The notes below the pieces were generated by a model that had not been told where the DNA came from, did no database searches, and saw nothing but the letters and a program-made list of their open reading frames with translations. Below are positions 54,109-61,521 of a DNA stretch of 64,000 bases, in pieces. The stretch is from contig NZ_LT827015.1 of NCBI RefSeq assembly GCF_900169075.1, forward strand, positions 2,558,158 to 2,622,157, written 5' to 3'. The number at the start of each line of letters is the position of its first letter. Position 1 is the stretch's first letter. Source of the stretch: Chryseobacterium phocaeense (GTDB lineage Bacteria; Bacteroidota; Bacteroidia; Flavobacteriales; Weeksellaceae). The translations under genes were made by a program, and so were the position numbers.

Positions 54109-55179
54109 TTATTTTTTGATGAATTTCAGGCGGGTTAAAGTTTCTTTATTTTTAAACCGGATAAAATAAACTCCTTTGGTAAGATGGCTGACATCCAATT
54201 TATTTTCTACTGTTCTACCCTCTCCTGTTTTCTGTCCTGAAACAGAGAAAATTTCATAATCCGTTTCTTCAGAAAGTCCTGAGATCTGTAAAACATCTGA
54301 AACCGGATTAGGATATACACTGAATTCTTTGGATTTTGCAGTTTCATGTACAGCAAGATTTGTATTCAATAAAGTTACCCCATAGTCTTCCACTTCCCCA
54401 TAGGTAAATGTACCGCACGGACCACCAGGCATATCCTGGCTGATCATGACCCTCATTGTTGTTCCACACTGGGCTATAGTGGCCAAAGGAGGAACATTAA
54501 AGACAAAAGATTTAGGATTGGTAGAATCTACCACCGTAGAAATCATCATTTCCGAAGCTTCAAAAATTTCGTTCGCATTAAAATCTATCCATGCTCTTAT
54601 GTAAGCCGTTCCCGGTGTACCTGACCAGCTGGGCTGTACCGAAATCACATTACCTGCCGAGCCGAGACCAAGCTGTATGCGACGGGTTAAGTCCGGACGG
54701 AAATCCGTATGGTTTGTTGCACTGGAAGCACTCACCATTGTCGGAAGTCCTCCGGAAGGAATTATGGTAACATTCGATAAATACAGTGCACCGAGCATTG
54801 TAGACATGGATTTACAGTAATTGAGATGGGTATAGAAGGATAAAGGAAAGGACACATCGCCGGACGCAGTATCAATTACCTCAAGAATATATCCTGTGCA
54901 GGGTGTAAGACTATTAAGATTAACGGAAGTGGTTGCTGCAGGAATATTCATGGTAGTCCAAACCAAAGATGTTGAGGCCCTCCATCTTACTAAATAACCG
55001 GTTGCTCCAGGCACAGGATCCCACGTGATATCAGCTGAAGTATAGGTGATATTGGAAACCGTTAGATTGGTTGGAATGGTAAAGGCTGACTCCGTAAAAT
55101 TGTTTCCTGTTTTATTGGTAGCCTGAAATTGTGCTGTTCCCAAAAAAAGGAGGAACATAAAAAATAGATTTTTGGTCAT
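54109..55179 (-). CDS. T9SS cargo protein: FN3, GEVED and sorting domain
   Basis: The 356-aa secreted protein has a signal peptide (MTKNLFFMFLLFLGTAQFQA). A fibronectin type III domain follows (about 35-115; LTVSNITYTSADITWDPVPG). A GEVED domain spans about 195-275 and contains YIRAWIDFNANEIFE and TYGEVEDYGVTL, its name-giving sequence. A type IX secretion C-terminal domain closes it (about 285-356; FSVYPNPVSDVLQI, then GVYFIRF and LKFIKK). It is exported across the outer membrane by the gliding/secretion machinery; the target is unknown, perhaps adhesion or hydrolysis. Confidence 0.93.
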   Translation of the reverse strand: MTKNLFFMFLLFLGTAQFQATNKTGNNFTESAFTIPTNLTVSNITYTSADITWDPVPGATGYLVRWRASTSLVWTTMNIPAATTSVNLNSLTPCTGYILEVIDTASGDVSFPLSFYTHLNYCKSMSTMLGALYLSNVTIIPSGGLPTMVSASSATNHTDFRPDLTRRIQLGLGSAGNVISVQPSWSGTPGTAYIRAWIDFNANEIFEASEMMISTVVDSTNPKSFVFNVPPLATIAQCGTTMRVMISQDMPGGPCGTFTYGEVEDYGVTLLNTNLAVHETAKSKEFSVYPNPVSDVLQISGLSEETDYEIFSVSGQKTGEGRTVENKLDVSHLTKGVYFIRFKNKETLTRLKFIKK

Positions 55180-55381
55180 AGTTTTTGGATTATTAATTTT
55201 GACCTAAAAATAATTTAAATCATTTAAATATTGTTCAATTTTATTTGATAAATATTAAATTTTTAATTGATTTTGATAAATTGAAGAGATATTTTAGTGT
55301 CCTGGAAAGCACTTTTGGAAGAAATTGATCACTTTAATTAAATACACTGAGATTTTACTAATCAAAAAAACATTTAATTTA

Positions 55382-55389
55382 TATATTTG
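55382..55389 (+). promoter_or_regulatory. -7 box of the 55412 gene
   Basis: TATATTTG is an exact -7 box, 22 nt before the ATG at 55412. Confidence 0.65.
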
Positions 55390-55411
55390 AGGGATCAAAA
55401 AATTCCAAGAA

Positions 55412-56209
55412 ATGATTTCCGTAAACAGAGCATTGTACTTATCCGCTTTCAGTCTTTTTTCCTTAGCATTTGTCAAAGGACAAAATAAAGTTCCTTTCGG
55501 TGTTGTAAAAGCGGAGGAAGGCTACGCCAACGTACGTGTCCATAAGGATAACTACAGAAAAATCGTAGATAAGATCAGAATGCGTAAAGGCGATGTATTT
55601 GTTTATGTAAAGCCCGCTCCCGGAGAAACGGAATGGATCTGGATCAAATATCCGGAAAAACAGGACGATGAAAAGCCTTTTGTAAGGTATGAAAATCTTG
55701 AAAAGGAAGGAATGGTCAATAAAGAACGTATTGCCTTCATTGATCAACTTCCCCAGTTTACTCCTTCTAAATCCAAGAACGGGAAATCCCTTATTTTTAC
55801 GGATAACAGCAATCCCAAAGTACCGACAGCCCAAAGAACCAAAGTAGTCATTGATATCTATCCGTCCAACGCCAGTTACAGAAAGAAAGAAAAAGATGCA
55901 GACGGGAAAATCCTTACGATTGATAAGATAAAACCATGGGGAATTAAGGATGAGCTTCCTGAAGGACTGACAGAAATTAAATCCATCAGGGTTCAGCAGC
56001 CGGGAAGAGGATCTGTCTTTGTAAGGGAGGCTATTAAAAATATGTTCCAGCCTACCATGGATTTCAACAATATTGGGGTAACGGCTCTTGACGATAATCA
56101 TATCTACCTTTATATGATCAATGGTTCCGGTGAAAACAGGTATGTAACGCTTTGGGCCATCAAGGAAGGAAGGGTGATGAGCCAGATCATTTACAATAAT
56201 CCGGAATAA
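55412..56209 (+). CDS. Secreted hypothetical protein with SH3-like N-terminus
   Basis: The 265-aa product has a signal peptide (MISVNRALYLSAFSLFSLAF, cleaved about residue 24). The next part, GYANVRVHKDNYRKIVDKIR with a RMRKGDVFVYVKP strand, resembles a bacterial SH3-type domain. The rest is beta-rich, and a late region PWGIKDELPEGLTEIKSIRV has no recognised family. Function is unknown. It is followed on the same strand by the cobalamin riboswitch. Confidence 0.7.
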   Translation: MISVNRALYLSAFSLFSLAFVKGQNKVPFGVVKAEEGYANVRVHKDNYRKIVDKIRMRKGDVFVYVKPAPGETEWIWIKYPEKQDDEKPFVRYENLEKEGMVNKERIAFIDQLPQFTPSKSKNGKSLIFTDNSNPKVPTAQRTKVVIDIYPSNASYRKKEKDADGKILTIDKIKPWGIKDELPEGLTEIKSIRVQQPGRGSVFVREAIKNMFQPTMDFNNIGVTALDDNHIYLYMINGSGENRYVTLWAIKEGRVMSQIIYNNPE

Positions 56210-56234
56210 TTGCTGTTTGTTCCTTTAATATTCT

Positions 56235-56242
56235 TATTTTTG
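56235..56242 (+). promoter_or_regulatory. -7 box upstream of the cobalamin riboswitch
   Basis: TATTTTTG is an exact -7 box. Transcription would start near 56249, about 30 nt before the aptamer. Confidence 0.65.
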
Positions 56243-56278
56243 CCTCTGAAAAAGTTTAACGCTAATTCATCACAGAAA

Positions 56279-56426
56279 CCGGTTCTGCTTAACGCAGATT
56301 AAAAGGGAACCGTGTGAAAATCACGGACTGTCGCGCAACTGTAAGTAACCAAAGTCTTTATCACAAGTCCACTGTGCAGGGCACGGGAAGGAGATAAAAG
56401 ATGTTACAAGTCAGGAGACCTGCCTA
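56279..56426 (+). promoter_or_regulatory. Cobalamin riboswitch aptamer
   Basis: All core elements are present in order. Outer stem CCGGTTC...GGGAACCG comes first, then the conserved GTGTGAAAATCACGGACTG and CGCGCAACTGTAAGT. The B12 box TCCACTGTGCAGGGCACGGG with GAAGGAG and the closing AAGTCAGGAGACCTGCC follow. It should bind adenosyl- or methylcobalamin and control the downstream plus-strand gene, an acyl-CoA thioesterase at 56557. That is an unusual target, since these switches usually precede B12 uptake or B12-independent isozyme genes. Confidence 0.93.
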
Positions 56427-56524
56427 TTTCTTTAAACAAAAAACTTTCGCGATCTGAAGTTTATTGATCTGATGGACTGCTTCAGGAATTCCTATGGTTC
56501 CTGTCATTGTTCTGTTATTTTAAT

Positions 56525-56558
56525 ATATTTCATTTCGCATTAATTAATAATGAAATAT
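56525..56558 (+). promoter_or_regulatory. Stem covering the thioesterase start codon
   Basis: ATATTTCATT (56525-56534) and AATGAAATAT (56549-56558) are perfect 10-nt arms with a 14-nt loop. The right arm includes the first two bases of the ATG at 56557. It could be the translational expression platform of the upstream riboswitch; this is inference. Confidence 0.45.
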
Positions 56559-56940
56559 GACTACAGAAGAAAGAATTGCAGCATCCGAAACCAGAATTTT
56601 TAAAGCGGTTTTCCCAAATACCACTAACCATTACGATACCCTTTTCGGAGGAACTGCCATGCAGCTGATGGATGAAGTAGCTTTTATCACCGCCACCCGA
56701 TTTGCAAGAAAAAGAGTGGTAACCGTAAGCAGCGACAAAATAGATTTTAAAAAACCTATTCCGGCCGGAACCATCGTAGAGCTGATCGGAAAGGTTTCCC
56801 ATGTGGGGAAAACCAGTATGAAGGTGAATGTGGAAATCTATACCGAGGAAATGTACTCTTATGAAAGAGAAAGAGCTATTGTAGGTGATTTCACTTTTGT
56901 AGCCATTGACCAGTTCAAGAAGCCGATCAGGATTATGTAA
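56557..56940 (+). CDS. Acyl-CoA thioesterase (YciA-like hotdog)
   Basis: The 127-aa hotdog-fold protein has the YciA/BACH motifs: TRIFKAVFPNTTNHYDTLFG near residues 11-30, with the Asn and Asp of the active site, and GGTAMQLMDEVAFITATRFA (about 31-50). The strand DFKKPIPAGTIVELIGKVSHVG (about 66-87) is also family-typical. It hydrolyses acyl-CoA to free acid and CoA. The cobalamin riboswitch lies about 130 nt upstream in the same sense, with a stem over the start codon. A strong hairpin follows its stop. Confidence 0.92.
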   Translation: MTTEERIAASETRIFKAVFPNTTNHYDTLFGGTAMQLMDEVAFITATRFARKRVVTVSSDKIDFKKPIPAGTIVELIGKVSHVGKTSMKVNVEIYTEEMYSYERERAIVGDFTFVAIDQFKKPIRIM

Positions 56941-56941
56941 T

Positions 56942-56972
56942 GGTTTCGGGCGGCCTCCGGCCGCCCGAAACC
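56942..56972. terminator. GC-rich hairpin between convergent genes
   Basis: GGTTTCGGGCGGCC and GGCCGCCCGAAACC are perfect 14-nt arms with loop TCC, immediately after the thioesterase stop and 8 nt from the Crp/Fnr stop. There is no U-run on either side, so it is a strong stem but not a textbook terminator. Its GC content is far above the surroundings. Confidence 0.7.
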
Positions 56973-56979
56973 TCACCTA

Positions 56980-57564
56980 TTACGTTCCCTTTGCCCCTAA
57001 ACGCTTCCTGATGGTACTTACAAACTCTTTTGAAACGCCCAGATAAGAAGCAATATAATATTGCGGGATCCTTTGGGGGATCGTAGGATAAACTTTTATA
57101 AATTCCAGATACCGGTCCGAAGCGGATTTCGAAATGGTATCTATCAGACGGTTCTGCAGCGTACGTAGATTTCTCTGGACCAATATTCTGAAAGCCTTTT
57201 CAAATTTCGGGATTTCCTGAAGCAATTTTTCTTTTGTTTCAGGATTCAGCATGAAAATTTCCGAGTCTTCCAGCGTTTCGATGTTCAGTTTTGAAGGATG
57301 CTGGTCCTGAAATGAAGTGATATCACTGATCCACCAGTCTTCGATCGCAAATAATACCGTTACCTCAGCTCCTTTATCATCCATGCAGTACATACGCAGG
57401 CATCCTTTCTGAATATAGCCTTCAAACTTACAGACCTCTCCTTCCTTTAGTAGAATAGTTTTTTTAGGAACTTTTTCATAGGTTAAAAGGTCCGTAAACT
57501 TTTTCTTTTCTTCTTCATCCAGATGTACAAACCGGGTAATATTCCTGATGATACTTTCGAACAT
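56980..57564 (-). CDS. Crp/Fnr-family transcription regulator
   Basis: The 194-aa protein has a cyclic-nucleotide-binding fold (residues about 10-125; VPKKTILLKEGEVCKFEGYI) and a C-terminal winged helix. The recognition region is IASYLGVSKEFVSTIRKRLG (about 171-190). Cys ligands for an iron-sulfur cluster are not evident. The signal and targets are unknown. It lies 7 nt after a small receiver-like protein gene and probably shares its transcript. Confidence 0.9.
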   Translation of the reverse strand: MFESIIRNITRFVHLDEEEKKKFTDLLTYEKVPKKTILLKEGEVCKFEGYIQKGCLRMYCMDDKGAEVTVLFAIEDWWISDITSFQDQHPSKLNIETLEDSEIFMLNPETKEKLLQEIPKFEKAFRILVQRNLRTLQNRLIDTISKSASDRYLEFIKVYPTIPQRIPQYYIASYLGVSKEFVSTIRKRLGAKGT

Positions 57565-57571
57565 GGATCAA

Positions 57572-57883
57572 TTATGCTTTCAGGTGAGGGAAAAGACTGT
57601 ACACTTCATTTTTCAGCAGCCCGCTTCCACCACCGTAATGGTCGATGACTTTTACGTCTTTATCCATCTGTTCACAAAAAACTTTAATATCTTTTTCAAA
57701 CTGTTCTTCCAGACCGGAGCTCAACAGTACAATATCTACGGGATGTTTTTTTATGTGGTCATAACTTTTGTTTTCATCACTTTCAATTTCCGCTTTCCAG
57801 CCTTCATTATTTTCGATGATCCGTTTTAAGGTGTCTATTATTTCCTGATTTTTTCCAATCACTAAAAAATTCAATGTTTTCAT
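57572..57883 (-). CDS. Small Rossmann-like protein, perhaps a degenerate receiver
   Basis: The 103-aa protein reads MKTLNFLVIGKNQEIIDTLK at the start and has PVDIVLLSSGLEEQFEKDI near residues 48-66, then VKVIDHYGGGSGLLKNEVYS. The alternation of strands and helices is like a response-regulator receiver. The phospho-acceptor Asp position (after IVLL) is Ser-Ser, and there is no clear Lys. A pseudo-receiver is plausible, not proven. It precedes the Crp/Fnr gene by 7 nt. Confidence 0.6.
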   Translation of the reverse strand: MKTLNFLVIGKNQEIIDTLKRIIENNEGWKAEIESDENKSYDHIKKHPVDIVLLSSGLEEQFEKDIKVFCEQMDKDVKVIDHYGGGSGLLKNEVYSLFPHLKA

Positions 57884-57940
57884 TTTTGTTTTAGCTTTTT
57901 AGATTTACATGAATGTTTATGGCATTTTAAAGCTTACGGA

Positions 57941-59551
57941 TTACAAATGTTTATTTCCTGTGATTCGCAGTTCATTCAGATCCAGCTGTGATTCTGCCTT
58001 TCGGATTTCATCATCGCTGAATTGCTTTTCGCGTTTCATCTTAAATAATTCCTTTCTCTGCAATGCAAAGATATCGAGCATGATTTCGTGATATTCCTTC
58101 ATATCACTTTGTCTGTTCGAGCACATTTCAAGTGAACTCAGGTGGTTCTGATGAAGAATGATATCATTTTCAATTGTATTTTTAAAGTTTTCAACCAGGC
58201 CGTTGCTGTTTATATTGGATTCATATTTTTCATTCAGTACGTTCACCGCCAGGCTGTCCAGCCTGATTTGAATTCCGGCCTGCTGCTCATGAGATGGTAA
58301 GATAGCATCCAGTTCCTCAATTTTGGTTAATTTAATAATCAGAGGAAGCGTTAACCCCTGAAAAACCAGCGTTACAAAGATCACGACAAATGTGATGAAA
58401 ATAATTAAGTTCCGCATCGGAAAATCTGTCTGGTCATTCATCATAACGGGAATAGACAACGCTGTGGCCAGCGATACCACGCCACGCATGCCTGCCCAGC
58501 CTATGATCAAAGGATTTTTCCATCCCGGACTTGCGTCCTGCCTTACTTTTTTACTTATCCATCTCGGAATATGGGCTACCGGGTAAATCCATAATAAACG
58601 AACGACAATTACAATTGCACTAATGATCAAACCGTATTTAACTCCTTCCATCACAGAAGTTTCCCCTAATCCGTTGATAATATCCGGAAGTTCCAGCCCT
58701 ATCAAGACAAAAACCAATGCATTCATCACAAAAATCAGGGTATTCCAGACTCCCGTCATATTGATTCTGGTAGTTCCTGTTTTAAACATCTCATGAGCCC
58801 TGAAAGACATGAACAATCCACCGCTTACCACGGCCATTACCCCTGAAAAGTGAAAATGTTCCGCACTCAAAAATAAAATATACGGAGTCATCACGGTCAG
58901 TGCTGCATCAATAGCCGGAGTTGTTGGTAAAAACCGGTGAATGGCGTAGAAAATATGGGCTCCGGCAATACCTATTACCACACCCATTCCTGCGACCAGA
59001 AAAAACTGTCCGGTTGCCTCCTGGATAGAAAATACGCCCGTCATAACAGCCGCCAGGGCGAATCTGAAGACAATCAAAGACGAAGCATCGTTGATCAGAC
59101 TTTCTCCTTCCAGCATGGCAATCGTACGTTTCGGGACTTTCAGGCCTTTTAAAACCGTTGTAGCAGCAACAGCATCCGGCGGAGAAACAATTCCACCCAA
59201 CAAAAACCCTAATGCCAGTGTAAACCCGGGAATCAAAGCCTGTGAAGCAAAAGCCACTACCAGAGAGGTCAGGAATACCAATCCAAAGGCCAGCAAACCG
59301 ATCGTTCTTTTCCATTTCCAGAAATCATTCCATGAAGTATACCAGGCCGCTTCGTATAAAAGAGGCGGAAGAAAAATCAGAAAGATAATGTCCGGATCCA
59401 GCTTTAAAACCGGAACCCCTGGAATTAAGCTGATTCCCAGTCCTGCCAGTACCAAAAAGATGGGATAAGCAATTCTGATGCGCTGTGCCAGCATCACCAG
59501 CATCATAACGATTAATAAAAGTCCCAGTATCAAAAGAAGTTGTTCGTGCAT
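57941..59551 (-). CDS. CPA1-family Na+/H+ antiporter (NhaP type)
   Basis: The 536-aa protein has about 12 helices (residues about 5-400) with the CPA1 signatures FLPPLLYEAAW (about 58-68), the ion-binding GIVSPPDAVAATTVLKGL (about 125-142) and EGESLINDASSLIVFRFAL-type sequence (LEGESLINDASSLIVFR, about 153-169). A soluble Glu/Lys-rich C-terminal tail (about 410-536) could be regulatory. It exchanges sodium for protons for pH and salt balance. It is on the same strand as the small Rossmann-like gene, 57 nt away. Confidence 0.92.
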   Translation of the reverse strand: MHEQLLLILGLLLIVMMLVMLAQRIRIAYPIFLVLAGLGISLIPGVPVLKLDPDIIFLIFLPPLLYEAAWYTSWNDFWKWKRTIGLLAFGLVFLTSLVVAFASQALIPGFTLALGFLLGGIVSPPDAVAATTVLKGLKVPKRTIAMLEGESLINDASSLIVFRFALAAVMTGVFSIQEATGQFFLVAGMGVVIGIAGAHIFYAIHRFLPTTPAIDAALTVMTPYILFLSAEHFHFSGVMAVVSGGLFMSFRAHEMFKTGTTRINMTGVWNTLIFVMNALVFVLIGLELPDIINGLGETSVMEGVKYGLIISAIVIVVRLLWIYPVAHIPRWISKKVRQDASPGWKNPLIIGWAGMRGVVSLATALSIPVMMNDQTDFPMRNLIIFITFVVIFVTLVFQGLTLPLIIKLTKIEELDAILPSHEQQAGIQIRLDSLAVNVLNEKYESNINSNGLVENFKNTIENDIILHQNHLSSLEMCSNRQSDMKEYHEIMLDIFALQRKELFKMKREKQFSDDEIRKAESQLDLNELRITGNKHL

Positions 59552-59563
59552 AGTTTTTTATCA

Positions 59564-59691
59564 GATAACAGATGTAAGATGTAAGATATCACATTTCAGA
59601 TTTCAGACTTCTCATCTTACATTAAATTTTATATTTCACATTTAAATTGAGTCACGGAATCACTCATAACTCATAACTTATAACTTATAAC
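59564..59691. repeat. Low-complexity gap with tandem AACTTATAA
   Basis: The run contains AACTCATAACTTATAACTTA and two more copies of ACTTATA (59666-59695). Upstream, ATTTCAGATTTCAGACTTC and CATCTTACATT occur, with partial complements of one another. It has no coding sense and lies between NhaP and the small GNAT gene. Confidence 0.6.
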
Positions 59692-59994
59692 TTATAAATC
59701 ACCTTCCTCTTTCAGCCAGACATCATTATACTCATCCGGATGACGTTTGAACTGCAAATGAACATACGGACAAAGCGGTACGATTTTCAGGTCATTTTCC
59801 CTGGCATAGGAAACCAGCCTGTCAAGCAGTATTTTCGCAAATCCTTTTCCTTCATATTCGGGGTTAACTTCGGTATGGTAAACAGTTAATTTTTTCCCGA
59901 TAATGGAAATATCCATTTTCCCGGCTTTGTTTTCATCTGAGAAGAGCTGTATTTCTCCTCTTACTTTTCCTAAAACGATTTCTGTTCTTTCCAT
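59692..59994 (-). CDS. Small GNAT-family N-acetyltransferase (YjdJ type)
   Basis: The 100-aa protein fits the short GNAT group that often annotates as Gcn5-related acetyltransferase. It has ISIIGKKLTVYHTEVNPEYE, then the acetyl-CoA loop GKGFAKILLDRLVSYAREN (about 51-69), and LKIVPLCPYVHLQFKRHPDE (about 71-90). Its substrate is unknown. It appears to be monocistronic. Confidence 0.88.
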   Translation of the reverse strand: MERTEIVLGKVRGEIQLFSDENKAGKMDISIIGKKLTVYHTEVNPEYEGKGFAKILLDRLVSYARENDLKIVPLCPYVHLQFKRHPDEYNDVWLKEEGDL

Positions 59995-60094
59995 TGTTAT
60001 GATTTTTCAATTAATACTTCAAAAGTAAGTTCTTTCTGAAAATGGTAGAATGATCTATGGTAATTTTTGGGCGAAAGGGCGAATGGGCGAAACG

Positions 60095-60159
60095 GCAAAA
60101 AGGCGAAACTGCACTAAACAATTAAGCAATTAAGCTAATTTGCAAATTCGCCTTTTTGC
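60095..60159. repeat. Inverted repeat GGCGAAA word, upstream of the met operon
   Basis: GCAAAAAGGCGAA (60095-60107) and TTCGCCTTTTTGC (60147-60159) are perfect reverse complements. The preceding bases (60068-60094) add three copies of GGGCGAA. The element at 63221-63332 uses the same words. Confidence 0.75.
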
Positions 60160-60248
60160 GATTTTGCTATATTAAAAATCGTTCAAATACAAAATTTAAA
60201 AAACTGAAATTCAACACAATATAAATATTCATTAAAAAAAATACAAAA

Positions 60249-60269
60249 AGTCTACTTTTTTAGTGGACT
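60249..60269 (+). promoter_or_regulatory. Inverted-repeat operator upstream of the methionine operon
   Basis: AGTCTACT (60249-60256) and AGTGGACT (60262-60269) are 8-nt arms with one mismatch around TTTTT. It lies about 30-50 nt before the predicted transcript start. It could bind a sulfur-responsive regulator (an Rrf2/CymR-type is a guess from the arm spacing). I see no second copy in the window. Confidence 0.5.
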
Positions 60270-60286
60270 AATAAAAATATATGCCC

Positions 60287-60294
60287 TATATTTG
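60287..60294 (+). promoter_or_regulatory. -7 box of the methionine-uptake operon
   Basis: TATATTTG is an exact -7 box, 27 nt before the ATG of the leader peptide. Confidence 0.75.
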
Positions 60295-60321
60295 CAACCG
60301 TATTCAGGAAAAGAAAATACA

Positions 60322-60420
60322 ATGAAACAAGGATTTAAACATCAGTCAGTAAATAAACAGACCATCAAAACTGTGATGATGTATAACTGCATGCCTATGC
60401 ATGAGAAATCCCGTGGCTGA
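60322..60420 (+). CDS. Methionine leader peptide (32 codons)
   Basis: Start ATG at 60322 and stop TGA at 60418-60420 give 32 residues beginning MKQGFKHQSV and ending MHEKSRG. Between codons 19 and 26 the peptide reads MMYNCMPM, so four Met and one Cys fall in eight codons just before an intrinsic terminator. The window's downstream genes import methionine. The design is that of a transcription attenuator: ribosomes slowed at Met codons when charged tRNA is scarce would change the RNA fold and spare the operon. The frame is well placed after a perfect promoter. It is too short to appear in ordinary gene calls. Confidence 0.75.
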   Translation: MKQGFKHQSVNKQTIKTVMMYNCMPMHEKSRG

Positions 60421-60444
60421 CCTTACTTTATATAACATATTCCT

Positions 60445-60475
60445 AAAGGCCTTACCACGTTGTAGGGCCTTTTTT
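60445..60475 (+). terminator. Attenuator terminator before the methionine operon
   Basis: AAAGGCCTTAC (60445-60455) and GTAGGGCCTTT (60462-60472) form an 11-bp stem (one G-U) with loop CACGTT, followed by TTTATTTT. It lies 25-55 nt after the leader-peptide stop and 31 nt before the EamA start. CCTTAC also occurs at 60421-60426 and CGTGG just before the leader stop, offering alternative pairings with GTAGGG and CCACG that could prevent the terminator. Confidence 0.85.
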
Positions 60476-60505
60476 ATTTTACAAACATGCAGAAAAATAT
60501 ACACA

Positions 60506-61501
60506 ATGAGCAGTTCTAAAAACAGCTGGCTGGTGCCGGTAGCATTCATCAACATTTACGTGATCTGGGGAATTACATTTCTCGCCATTTCATTTGGATT
60601 GAAAGGATTTCCGCCTTTCATTCTGTCCGGATTCAGATTTCTGGCAGCCGGGCTCCTGATGATCGGATGGCTTCTCGCCAAAGGTGAAAAAGTAAATTCT
60701 TTGCTCAACTGGAAAAAAAATGCCATCACCGGTATACTGATTCTTACCGGAGGAACAGGTCTCGTTGCCTGGGGTGAACAATACGTAACTGCGTCTGAAG
60801 CTGCCATTGCCATTGCTACAGGACCATTCTGGTTCATCGCTATTGATAAGAAAAACTGGAAGTATTATTTCTCGGATAAATTTATTCCGATAGGGCTTGT
60901 AATAGGCTTTGCAGGACTGATACTATTCTTAAACGGAAGTGTATCCGGACATGTTCATGGCATAGCAAACGGAAAACTTAGGATCACGGCATTCATTGTA
61001 CTGGCATTAAGTTCAGTGGCATGGGTTCTGGGATCTTTATATTCCAAGAAAAATCCGGCCTCGCAATCCACCTTTATGAATATTGCCCAACAGCTGATCA
61101 CAGCAGGTGTTGCCTCTTTTATCATTGCAGCTTTCCGAAGTGAGTGGCATGGGTTTTCATTCTCAAACGTGCCTGCTTCCGCATGGGCCGGTGTGCTGTT
61201 CTTAGTATTCTTCGGATCAATCGTTGCCTATTTATCTTATATATGGTTGCTTTCCGTAAAACCGGCAGCACTCGTAAGTACCCACACCTATATCAATCCC
61301 ATCGTTACGGTATTCGCCGGATGGATCGTTGCCGGACAAACCATCAATGGAAGTCAGGTGTACGGCTTATCGATTATCCTATTAGGAGTACTTCTTACCA
61401 ATGTAACGAAATATTTCAGGCTTTCAAAACGCTCAAAAGTAAAAATAAGAAGGTTCAGACGATTTTTCAGTAAAACTGTAAGACCGTATCAGCCCATTTA
61501 A
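60506..61501 (+). CDS. EamA/RhaT-family transporter, first gene of the met operon
   Basis: The 331-aa permease has ten helices in two EamA repeats: INIYVIWGITFLAISFGLKG (about 15-34) and the second-repeat signature YINPIVTVFAGWIVAGQTI. The start is ATG 60506 (MSSSKNSWL); an in-frame ATG at 60401 lies inside the leader peptide and terminator region and is rejected. DMT proteins are mostly exporters, but its place behind a Met leader and ahead of metN suggests a link to methionine or a sulfur metabolite. A 20-nt gap separates it from metN. Confidence 0.88.
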   Translation: MSSSKNSWLVPVAFINIYVIWGITFLAISFGLKGFPPFILSGFRFLAAGLLMIGWLLAKGEKVNSLLNWKKNAITGILILTGGTGLVAWGEQYVTASEAAIAIATGPFWFIAIDKKNWKYYFSDKFIPIGLVIGFAGLILFLNGSVSGHVHGIANGKLRITAFIVLALSSVAWVLGSLYSKKNPASQSTFMNIAQQLITAGVASFIIAAFRSEWHGFSFSNVPASAWAGVLFLVFFGSIVAYLSYIWLLSVKPAALVSTHTYINPIVTVFAGWIVAGQTINGSQVYGLSIILLGVLLTNVTKYFRLSKRSKVKIRRFRRFFSKTVRPYQPI

Positions 61502-61521
61502 ATTAAAACTATACATTCAAA

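Noticed and set aside
56942..56972. GC-rich hairpin as evidence of transferred DNA
   Set aside because: It is only about 31 bp and fits an ordinary strong hairpin between convergent genes; no neighbouring sign of transfer.
60401..60505. N-terminal extension of the EamA gene
   Set aside because: The frame runs through the leader stop region and the terminator hairpin. The start at 60506 gives the family N-terminus.
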